Below the pieces are notes generated by a model. It was not told the origin of the DNA. It searched no databases and saw only the letters and a program-made list of their open reading frames with translations. A DNA stretch of 11,064 nt, from assembly GCA_017609245.1 (NCBI GenBank), contig JAFCEI010000014.1, positions 1-11,064 on the forward strand, written 5' to 3'. The stretch is from Candidatus Woesearchaeota archaeon. Lineage in GTDB: Archaea > Nanobdellota > Nanobdellia > Woesearchaeales > JAFCFN01. The position numbers were made by a program, and so were the translations under genes. Positions 1 through 4,778 of the stretch are shown piece after piece; positions within the stretch are counted from its first letter, which is position 1; the number at the start of each line of letters is the position of its first letter.

Positions 1-855
1 ATAAGTTGATGAATCGGTCGCATCTTGGCTATCAAAAGTGTAATGTGCAACCAAAGGATCTTCTGCTGCATGTTCTGCAATTTCTTCAGGAGTTAAGGCT
101 CTGTTGTAGATTGCAAGTTCATCCATCGAACCATTAAAATAAAGGCGATTATCAGGTCTTTTACCTAAAAACAAATCATTATGGTAGGATTCATATCTTA
201 AGTTACCTGTTGCTGGCGCTGTCGAATCTAATACACCATTAAAATAAACTTTTTTTTCAGAACCATCATAAGTAAAAGCGATATGTGTCCACTGGTTTAA
301 TGGAACAGTACCTGTAGTATAATCATTGCTCCAGCCTGAACTGAGATATAATGAATATCTTACTGTTTGGTCTTCTCGCAAACGAAAGCTTATAAGTGCA
401 TTACTTGAGGTGGTATCTGAAAGAAAAACCCCTCTTGTCGCTGATGTAGGGTAGACCCATAGCTCAATTGTCATCTGGTCAGTTCCAACAAGAGCATCAG
501 CAACTTGTGTACCTGCTAAACTAGCATAATCATTCATGCCATCAAGACTTAATGCTTCTCCGTATTTTCCGACTGTAAATGTGGCCCCATTGACTGTTCC
601 ATGATTTCCATTTCCAGAAGCATCAACAGCATTGCCGTCAAAATGATACAAAGCAACCAACCCTTCATCATTGTCACCAACAACAACATCTCCAGTAATC
701 ACATCACCAGTGAACAGATAAACAACCTTGCACCAGAAATTGCAGTTGTCAAACTTATCATCATCCAGAGCTGACGCTAGGGCAGAAGCTGAAATTGCTG
801 AAAAAGCCACCAATAGAATTGTTGATAGAACTAATGTTTTAGAAAGCTTTTTCAT
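1..855 (-). CDS. Secreted LamG-domain surface protein, C-terminally cut by window edge
   Basis: This open frame runs from an ATG at 855 to the window edge without a stop (285 codons seen). Residues 1-27 form a signal peptide: a basic KKLSK start, a hydrophobic core, and an ALA cleavage site. A short segment follows with the paired cysteines CNFWCK (about 38-42). Residues 65-264 form a complete LamG-like (Laminin_G_3, concanavalin-A-like) domain. Its marks are LVALYHFDGNAVDASGNG at the start, ELWVYP, QWTHIAFTYDG, KVYFNG, and the family ending MDELAIYNRALTPEEI. At residue 268 a second copy begins (LVAHYTFD), so the full protein has tandem LamG repeats. The start is fixed by AGGTGA (861-866) five bases upstream of the ATG and by a TATA box further up. 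Inferred role: an exported carbohydrate- or protein-binding surface or adhesion protein. The ligand cannot be read from sequence. Confidence 0.88.
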   Translation of the reverse strand, partial: MKKLSKTLVLSTILLVAFSAISASALASALDDDKFDNCNFWCKVVYLFTGDVITGDVVVGDNDEGLVALYHFDGNAVDASGNGNHGTVNGATFTVGKYGEALSLDGMNDYASLAGTQVADALVGTDQMTIELWVYPTSATRGVFLSDTTSSNALISFRLREDQTVRYSLYLSSGWSNDYTTGTVPLNQWTHIAFTYDGSEKKVYFNGVLDSTAPATGNLRYESYHNDLFLGKRPDNRLYFNGSMDELAIYNRALTPEEIAEHAAEDPLVAHYTFDSQDATDSSTY

Positions 856-860
856 ATTAT

Positions 861-911
861 TCACCTCTTGTTTAAGATAATAAGATTCTGATTGACTTTA
901 TTATATATAAA
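861..911 (-). promoter_or_regulatory. TATA box and Shine-Dalgarno of the LamG gene
   Basis: On the minus strand TTTATATATAA (901-911) is a strong archaeal TATA box. Initiation about 25 bases downstream would give a leader of roughly 25 bases. That leader carries AGGTGA (861-866), complementary to the archaeal 16S rRNA 3' end, five bases before the ATG. This is the only gene in the window with both a clear leader and a clear Shine-Dalgarno. Confidence 0.7.
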
Positions 912-952
912 CATTACTTATTTTTTTGTAAATTTTTGCAGAAATAGTAAAA

Positions 953-1753
953 TTAACTGTTCTTAGCCCAGTAAAACAGATATTCCTGTGCATAGCCTGC
1001 ATAGCCATTGAAATAATCCTGAGCAAACTTAACTATCTTTTCATTTGAGGTTTTTTTGTTCTTGAAATAGTATTTCTGCATTATTCTTTTGATCCATACA
1101 TCAACTGGAAATGCTTCTAATCGATCATAAGCAAACAACAATACGCAATCTGCAATCTTATTTCCAACACCTGGCAGCTGAATAAGATATTCTTTAGCAT
1201 CATGATAGTTCATTTTTTTGATCTTGTCAATATCAAATTTTTTAGTGGCAATCAACTGAGATGTTTTTTTGATGTATTTTGCTTTAAAACCTGTGCTGCA
1301 TTTTCTTAAATCAGAGATGCTTGCCCCTGCAAGCTTTTCAGCTGTCGGAAATGCGTAAAACCCATTAATTTTCTTACCAAACCTTTCACTCAGTTTCAAA
1401 ACCTGTTTTTTAATGTTTGGAATGTTTGTGTTTGCAGAGCAGATATAAAAGATAACGCACTGGAATGGATCTTCACGCGCTATTCTTAGGCCTTTGTATT
1501 TTTCAACAGCTTGTTTAATTATCTTATCTTTTGATATTTTTCTGTAGATCTCAGCTAAATCATCATCGAGCCTTAACAGATAAGCCAGAACCTCTTTACT
1601 TAAATTTGTAACCAGATAATCCCCTTCCTGCCTGACCCTGACCAATTTACCATTCCAAACTGTGACATAATCATCACCAACTTTCTGCCACCTGAACGTC
1701 TGGCCGCATTCCAGGGTGTGTTTCAGGTTCAGATTTTTAACTTTGAATCTCAT
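953..1753 (-). CDS. ogg1: OGG1-type 8-oxoguanine DNA glycosylase/AP lyase
   Basis: This is a base-excision repair enzyme that removes 8-oxoguanine and nicks the strand by beta-elimination. The 266 residues cover both parts expected of the OGG1 clade. The N-terminal OGG_N-like domain is about 1-95, with the hallmark LECGQTFRWQ at 14-23. The helix-hairpin-helix GPD domain follows, with YICSANTNI (about 103-111), matching the SSNNNI-type segment of OGG1, then the hairpin LPGVGNKIADC (193-203). K199 matches the catalytic Schiff-base lysine and D218 in FPVDVWI the catalytic aspartate. The N-terminal domain separates it from the smaller Ogg2 and AGOG archaeal types. It is the last gene of a three-gene minus-strand operon, and its ATG overlaps the upstream TGA as ATGA. 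No strong terminator is visible before the LamG promoter. Family assignment is firm; substrate range is inferred from the family. Confidence 0.93.
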   Translation of the reverse strand: MRFKVKNLNLKHTLECGQTFRWQKVGDDYVTVWNGKLVRVRQEGDYLVTNLSKEVLAYLLRLDDDLAEIYRKISKDKIIKQAVEKYKGLRIAREDPFQCVIFYICSANTNIPNIKKQVLKLSERFGKKINGFYAFPTAEKLAGASISDLRKCSTGFKAKYIKKTSQLIATKKFDIDKIKKMNYHDAKEYLIQLPGVGNKIADCVLLFAYDRLEAFPVDVWIKRIMQKYYFKNKKTSNEKIVKFAQDYFNGYAGYAQEYLFYWAKNS

Positions 1754-2217
1754 ATTAGCAAAAGAATAACAAACAGCACATTATTGAAAATCTCAAAATA
1801 CTTCTGATATATCTTATTCTTGAACCTGCCTTTTCTTGTCATCTTGAATATCCCCGTCCCTGTTTTCTTGTATGGCTTGTTGTCAAAAGGGGCTAAGGGG
1901 CTTGCTTCAAACACGCACAGATAATCTAATAATATGTGGCTTGTGTAGACAATCAAAACAAGATACAACAAGCTCATGTCAATAAGATTTCCTAAAATCA
2001 ATCCAATTGGCAAACCGATTAAGATTATCGCAAAAGGCTCCTGCATCCATGTCCTAAAATGCCTTTTTTTCTTTTTAATGTATTTTGTATAGATATGGTC
2101 ATAATCAATAAATACAGAGAATATCATGCACATCACAAGAATTGCAGATAGGTCAAGAGCATAAAAAAATTTAGAAATAATCATGCAAACATTTATCGAG
2201 AATATCAGATGGATCAA
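1750..2217 (-). CDS. YdjM/DUF457-like membrane metal-dependent hydrolase
   Basis: A 155-residue integral membrane protein resembling the LexA-regulated YdjM-type 'membrane-bound metal-dependent hydrolase' family. Visible family-like positions are an N-terminal IHLIFS (H3), FIDYDH (D38, D40, H41), FRTWMQEPFA (R55-P61, in place of the usual HRGxTHS), SHILLDYL (H94, D98) and a conserved-looking PLAPFD (about 107-112). There are about three or four hydrophobic segments: 4-36, 62-80, 82-98 and 144-155. The enzymatic function of this family is not well established. The start is TTG at 2217, overlapping the preceding gene's TGA as TTGA. An ATG at 2184 would remove the family's N-terminal histidine segment, so TTG is preferred. 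It sits between a zinc protein and OGG1 in an overlapping operon. No link to DNA repair is shown beyond that context. Confidence 0.7.
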   Translation of the reverse strand: MIHLIFSINVCMIISKFFYALDLSAILVMCMIFSVFIDYDHIYTKYIKKKKRHFRTWMQEPFAIILIGLPIGLILGNLIDMSLLYLVLIVYTSHILLDYLCVFEASPLAPFDNKPYKKTGTGIFKMTRKGRFKNKIYQKYFEIFNNVLFVILLLI

Positions 2218-2597
2218 AGCTTTCGTTCTTTTAGCAATTTCTTGCCGCGCCTTTTCATGTATTTCTCAGCGCACTCATCAGAGCAGAACCTCAGATCATG
2301 TTCTTCGATCTTTCTCTCAACAACTTTTTCAGGGTCATCACTTAACAGTTTTCCGCACTGCCTGCATGATGCCTGGCCACCTCTGCCTTCTGCACCTTCC
2401 ATAAATGCCTCTTCCCATGGCTCTATGCCGTCCTCATCGACCATCTCTTCTCTTGCTTCTTCTGTGTATACATTTTTCTCTGCTTTACCTTCTCTTATGT
2501 CTTCCTGCTTCTCTTCCATTGTCTCGCCTGTCTTGTCTTCTGTCTGCAGGGCATCCTGGTCGCTGACCTTTACATCATCATTGTTTTTGTTTTCCAT
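2214..2597 (-). CDS. Small acidic protein with C-terminal TRASH-like zinc finger
   Basis: The protein is 127 residues if started at the ATG at 2597. Residues 1-60 are highly acidic and low in complexity, probably disordered. An EPWEEAFMEGAEG stretch (59-71) follows. The C-terminal zinc-binding module is CRQC (C78, C81) and FCSDEC (C105, C109), CX2C-X23-CX3C, which resembles the TRASH/treble-clef finger class. The tail is strongly basic (KYMKRRGKKLLKERKL). The same frame stays open upstream to an ATG at 2726. The shorter start is favoured because a TATA box centred near 2625 lies about 27 bases upstream of ATG 2597, as for other leaderless genes here. The extra 43 codons would also lie in the folded-RNA region and read as low-complexity sequence. 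It heads the operon with the YdjM-like and OGG1 genes. Function unknown; metal sensing, metal handling or nucleic-acid binding are possible. Confidence 0.72.
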   Translation of the reverse strand: MENKNNDDVKVSDQDALQTEDKTGETMEEKQEDIREGKAEKNVYTEEAREEMVDEDGIEPWEEAFMEGAEGRGGQASCRQCGKLLSDDPEKVVERKIEEHDLRFCSDECAEKYMKRRGKKLLKERKL

Positions 2598-2604
2598 AGA
2601 AAGT

Positions 2605-2612
2605 TTTAAATA
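2605..2612 (+). promoter_or_regulatory. TATA box for the candidate small RNA
   Basis: TTTAAATA on the plus strand is centred at 2608.5. The usual archaeal spacing of about 26 bases places initiation at or next to G2635, the first base of the RNA's closing stem. It forms the left arm of a perfect inverted repeat with the opposing box at 2621-2628. Confidence 0.55.
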
Positions 2613-2620
2613 TCGAGCTG

Positions 2621-2628
2621 TATTTAAA
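2621..2628 (-). promoter_or_regulatory. TATA box of the zinc-protein/YdjM/OGG1 operon
   Basis: The minus strand reads TTTAAATA here, centred at 2624.5. Initiation about 26 bases downstream falls at the ATG at 2597, implying a leaderless mRNA and supporting the short start of the zinc protein. The box mirrors the plus-strand box at 2605-2612 across an 8-base spacer, so the two promoters must compete for TBP/TFB. Confidence 0.62.
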
Positions 2629-2634
2629 GCTTTT

Positions 2635-2740
2635 GCTGGTGAAGCAACTTGAGGAGGTGAAGAGTGCTTCGGCGCTTCTACGCCGAATGGAAGTTTTTCG
2701 GAACTTTCCATCTCAAGCTTTGTCACCAGCGATTTTTTTT
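2635..2740 (+). ncRNA. Candidate structured small RNA with embedded Shine-Dalgarno-like sequence
   Basis: The segment folds by inspection into a closed three-way junction. P1 is GCTGGTGA (2635-2642) with TCACCAGC (2723-2730). P2 is CTTGAGG (2648-2654) with TCTCAAG (2711-2717), including one G-U pair. P3 is TTCGGCG (2668-2674) with CGCCGAA (2681-2687) around a 6-base loop. P4 runs from T2688 to A2710 with one bulged T and a UUCG tetraloop (2697-2700); it abuts P3 and could stack on it. A TATA box sits about 26 bases upstream of 2635, and eight Ts (2733-2740) follow the closing stem directly, like an archaeal terminator. AGGAGGTGA (2652-2660) matches the complement of the 16S rRNA 3' tail, partly in P2 and partly in the junction. 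It is not a tRNA, 5S, SRP or RNase P RNA by any motif I can see. Box H/ACA or C/D identity is not supported. The strand choice rests on the promoter and T-run; a minus-strand RNA cannot be excluded. Confidence 0.5.
2731..2740 (+). terminator. T8 terminator after the candidate small RNA
   Basis: GATTTTTTTT follows the closing P1 stem with only two bases between. Archaeal RNA polymerase terminates at T-runs, so a plus-strand transcript starting near 2635 would end here at about 100 nucleotides. Confidence 0.5.
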
Positions 2741-2765
2741 AGAATTCTGTTTAAGTTAAATGAGA

Positions 2766-2784
2766 TTAAAGAAAAAAATAAAAG
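2766..2784 (-). terminator. T-rich tract downstream of the 2858-3250 gene
   Basis: On the minus strand this reads as a run rich in T (CTTTTATTTTTTTC), about 75-90 bases past the stop codon of the winged-helix gene. It is a plausible U-rich terminator shielding the small-RNA locus from readthrough. I see no gene in 2741-2857. Confidence 0.35.
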
Positions 2785-2857
2785 CTCCCTATTTTTTGAC
2801 TTTAAGTGGGGGTGGTTAGTCAGAATTAAGGGCAATAGGTAGCCTCTATAACAATGA

Positions 2858-3250
2858 TCACGGCTTCTTTCGCATCTCTCTGAGCCACATGATGCCGATT
2901 CTGATTAACTCTTTATTAAATGAATCTGATAGCTTGTATGTTTTTTTGTAAAGGTCGTATTCTATGATGCCCATGGATTTCATAGGGGTCAGGATCCTGT
3001 CATAAAACTGCCTTTTGTTATAGCTTATCTTGACCTTTTTGCCTTTGTATTCTGGTTCTGCGAGCTCTGTGATAACATTACCTTCATGCAGCTGTGTTGC
3101 AAACAAGCTCATCTCGCTCTTGCCGAGCTCACCTCCTTTTTCCTTAAACTCTTTTATCAGCAATTCAGCAACAATTCTTTGCTGTTTTGTTGCGAATATG
3201 ATCTCAAATATGTTTTTTGGAAGGTTAAACTTATCAAACAATATTACCAT
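2858..3250 (-). CDS. Winged-helix protein, probable transcriptional regulator
   Basis: 130 residues, family not recognised by name. Residues 20-60 are helical and include TKQQRIVAELLIKEFKEKGGELGKSEMSLFATQL. Residues 78-108 look like a recognition helix and wing: YNKRQFYDRILTPMKSMGIIEYD, then YKKTYKLSD. A basic amphipathic helix ends the protein (KELIRIGIMWLREMRKKP). This resembles single winged-helix DNA-binding proteins common in DPANN archaea. It is transcribed alone, from a TATA box at 3299-3306, and is divergent from the YjbQ operon. A perfect inverted repeat in the shared intergenic region overlaps its own TATA box. Autoregulation and control of the divergent operon is therefore the simplest reading, but it is an inference. 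Confidence 0.6.
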   Translation of the reverse strand: MVILFDKFNLPKNIFEIIFATKQQRIVAELLIKEFKEKGGELGKSEMSLFATQLHEGNVITELAEPEYKGKKVKISYNKRQFYDRILTPMKSMGIIEYDLYKKTYKLSDSFNKELIRIGIMWLREMRKKP

Positions 3251-3294
3251 TTTTCTGTTTTCTATTCATCTACCTTTATGAGTGTAAAGATAGA

Positions 3295-3327
3295 CTAGTA
3301 TATAAATATTACGTTTTTGTATACTAG
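3295..3327. promoter_or_regulatory. Inverted-repeat operator between divergent winged-helix and YjbQ genes
   Basis: CTAGTATA (3295-3302) and TATACTAG (3320-3327) are perfect 8-base inverted arms with a 17-base spacer. The symmetry extends three further bases if one bulged A (3294) is allowed. Half-site centres are 25 bases apart. The left arm overlaps the minus-strand TATA box of the 2858-3250 gene, and the right arm lies 16 bases upstream of the YjbQ operon TATA box. This arrangement would let one dimeric regulator block one promoter and affect the other. Confidence 0.5.
3299..3306 (-). promoter_or_regulatory. TATA box of the winged-helix gene
   Basis: The minus strand reads TTTATATA, centred at 3302.5, about 52 bases from the ATG at 3250. 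The predicted leader is about 26 bases. No strong Shine-Dalgarno is close to the start. Confidence 0.6.
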
Positions 3328-3342
3328 CTACATAGAAAGGAT

Positions 3343-3350
3343 TTTAAATA
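3343..3350 (+). promoter_or_regulatory. TATA box of the YjbQ-MBF1-winged-helix operon
   Basis: TTTAAATA is centred at 3346.5. Twenty-six bases downstream is the ATG at 3372, so the message is predicted to be leaderless. This decides the start against an out-of-frame ATG at 3365. Confidence 0.65.
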
Positions 3351-3371
3351 TTGAACAATTAAACATGAAAC

Positions 3372-3776
3372 ATGGGCAACATAATTCTAAACACCGACGA
3401 GCATAAGCAGATTATCAACATAACTGAGCAGGTTCAGGATATTGTCAGCAAAACCAGAATAAAACAGGGAATTTGCTCTGTTTTCACCCCCCATGCAACA
3501 GGAGCTATAATAATCAATGAGAATTATGACAGGGGGCTTTGTAATGACATAATAAGAGCGTTGAACATGATAGTTGAAGAGCATGCTGACTGGGAGCATG
3601 ACAAGATTGACAATAATGCTGCATCGCACATAAAAGCAGCTATTTTAGGCCCTTCTGAAACAGTCCATATAAAGGACGGCAAACTGCAGCTGGGGCAGTG
3701 GCAGGACATTAGCTTTATTGAGCTAGATGGGCCAAGATCTGGAAGAAGAATAATGGTTGAGGTAATTGAACAATGA
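3372..3776 (+). CDS. yjbQ: YjbQ/UPF0047 family protein (secondary thiamine-phosphate synthase-like)
   Basis: The protein is 134 residues, the usual family length. Hallmarks are VFTPHATGAIIINEN (37-51, with H41, N49 and E50), WEHDKIDNNAASHIKAAILGPS (74-95, with H76, N82 and H86), GKLQLGQWQ (103-111), and the C-terminal DGPRSGRRIMVEV (119-131). Members of UPF0047 form compact beta-rich oligomers and have been annotated as having weak thiamine-phosphate synthase activity. Their true cellular role is unsettled. The family usually has HTT where this one has HAT. It is the first gene of a plus-strand operon with a predicted leaderless start, and its TGA overlaps the next ATG as ATGA. Co-transcription with MBF1 and a winged-helix protein does not by itself suggest a thiamine role. 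Confidence 0.9.
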   Translation: MGNIILNTDEHKQIINITEQVQDIVSKTRIKQGICSVFTPHATGAIIINENYDRGLCNDIIRALNMIVEEHADWEHDKIDNNAASHIKAAILGPSETVHIKDGKLQLGQWQDISFIELDGPRSGRRIMVEVIEQ

Positions 3777-4225
3777 TGTGCGACATGTGCGGTAAAGAAG
3801 CTGAACTGTTTAAGACAGAGATAGAAGGCACAATGCTGAATGTGTGCGAGACATGCGCCAAGTTCGGCACGATCATAGAAAAAGTAAAAAAACCAGTTGA
3901 GACAGAACTTAAGCCGACCACAAAAACAATCGAGGAAGAGATAATTGATGTTGTTGTTGATGATTTTGCCCAGAAAATAAAAAACAGAAGAGAGAGATTA
4001 AAACTAAAACAAGAAGAGCTGGCAAAAAAACTAAACATTAAAGAAAGCTTGTTGCATCATATAGAGTCTGGCAAATTCATGCCAAGCATAGAGCTTGCAG
4101 AAAAAATAGAGAAGTTTTTAAAGATACGGCTTATTGAACAGTATATGGAGCAGGGAGGAAGAAGAGCTCCGTCAAAACCTGAAGAGGTCACGATCGGAGA
4201 TCTTATCAAGATAAAGAAACGATGA
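3773..4225 (+). CDS. mbf1: Archaeal multiprotein bridging factor 1 (zinc ribbon + HTH)
   Basis: 150 residues. An N-terminal zinc ribbon has CxxC pairs C3/C6 (MCDMCG) and C25/C28 (CETC). An acidic linker follows (about 38-62), then a Cro/C1-type helix-turn-helix at about 64-122 (FAQKIKNRRERLKLKQEELAKKLNIKESLLHHIESGKFMPSIELAEKIEKFL). This zinc-ribbon plus HTH layout is the archaeal MBF1 form. In eukaryotes the HTH part bridges TBP and activators, while in archaea it has been linked to ribosomes and translation. The tail APSKPEEVTIGDLIKIKKR resembles the family's C-terminus. The ATG overlaps the upstream TGA; an immediately following second ATG (3776) is an equally possible start. Its own stop overlaps the next ATG, so all three operon genes appear translationally coupled. 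Confidence 0.92.
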   Translation: MMCDMCGKEAELFKTEIEGTMLNVCETCAKFGTIIEKVKKPVETELKPTTKTIEEEIIDVVVDDFAQKIKNRRERLKLKQEELAKKLNIKESLLHHIESGKFMPSIELAEKIEKFLKIRLIEQYMEQGGRRAPSKPEEVTIGDLIKIKKR

Positions 4226-4776
4226 GTTTGTCAAAACAAATAACAAAGATATTTTATCTGATAGCAGATGGATATAATTACAATGCTAAACTGTCAAAGT
4301 TCCTTAAGAAAAGCAAGGCAACGCTAAACACCCAGCTAAATGAGCTGAAAAAGCAGCAGCTTATCAAAGGGACTAAAAAGCCGGGAAATGTGACTGAGTT
4401 TGACCTGAATTATGACAGGCTGGCAGAACTGGTAATAGGCCTTCTAAAAGGAGCTGATGAGGATTACCAAAAAAAATTCAAGAAACTTCCCCCTCTAGAT
4501 ATAAAGGCAGCTGAGGCTTGCATCAAAAGCTGCTTTAAGGAAAGATATTTTCAGTCTTTATTAAAGGAGCATTTCTCAGTCTGCTTAAATCAGGATGTTG
4601 ATCTTGCAGAGGCATTAGCAATGTTTCTGAGAGGGATTGGCTCTTTTCAGAGGAGCGAGATCAAAAAACAGCCAAACGATTTCCAGGAACTTTATCACTA
4701 TGCAAGGGATTTCTACCTAAAGGAATTGGTGTTTAATCCTGTTTATATATTCAAGAAAAAGATTATAAAACATTAA
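4222..4776 (+). CDS. Winged-helix DNA-binding protein, last gene of MBF1 operon
   Basis: 184 residues. Residues about 4-65 look like a MarR/ArsR-style winged helix: ITKIFYLIADGYNYNAKLSKFLKKSKATLNTQLNELKKQQLI, then a GTKKPGNVTEFDL wing. The rest is helical with cysteines at about 99, 103 and 121, but no obvious metal motif, and I do not recognise this domain. The ATG overlaps the MBF1 stop (ATGA). The gene ends two bases before the convergent stop of the 4779-5426 gene, so no room exists for a dedicated terminator between them. Only a weak 6-bp hairpin (4776-4781 with 4793-4798) is visible. Likely a regulator or accessory of the MBF1 operon; targets unknown. Confidence 0.68.
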   Translation: MSLSKQITKIFYLIADGYNYNAKLSKFLKKSKATLNTQLNELKKQQLIKGTKKPGNVTEFDLNYDRLAELVIGLLKGADEDYQKKFKKLPPLDIKAAEACIKSCFKERYFQSLLKEHFSVCLNQDVDLAEALAMFLRGIGSFQRSEIKKQPNDFQELYHYARDFYLKELVFNPVYIFKKKIIKH

Positions 4777-4778
4777 AC

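Noticed and set aside
2184..2184. ATG at 2184 as the start of the YdjM-like protein
   Set aside because: It would delete the histidine-containing N-terminal segment typical of the family and lose the tight overlap with the upstream stop. TTG at 2217 fits both.
2209..2652. 147-codon plus-strand frame opposite the zinc-protein gene
   Set aside because: It is the complement of an acidic Glu/Asp-rich gene (giving Ser/Phe/Leu-rich translation), with no start signal and no family features.
2598..2726. 43-codon N-terminal extension of the zinc protein starting at ATG 2726
   Set aside because: It reads as low-complexity peptide, lies over the folded-RNA segment, and would start upstream of a well-placed TATA box that fits the ATG at 2597.
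2664..2759. 31-codon frame starting GTG after the AGGAGGTGA motif
   Set aside because: Spacing is good, but the frame runs through the T8 tract and the peptide resembles no protein I know. The stems explain the sequence better.
2633..2842. 69-codon plus-strand frame over the small-RNA region
   Set aside because: The start would be a TTG just before the predicted transcription start, codons cross the hairpins and T-run, and there is no recognisable domain.
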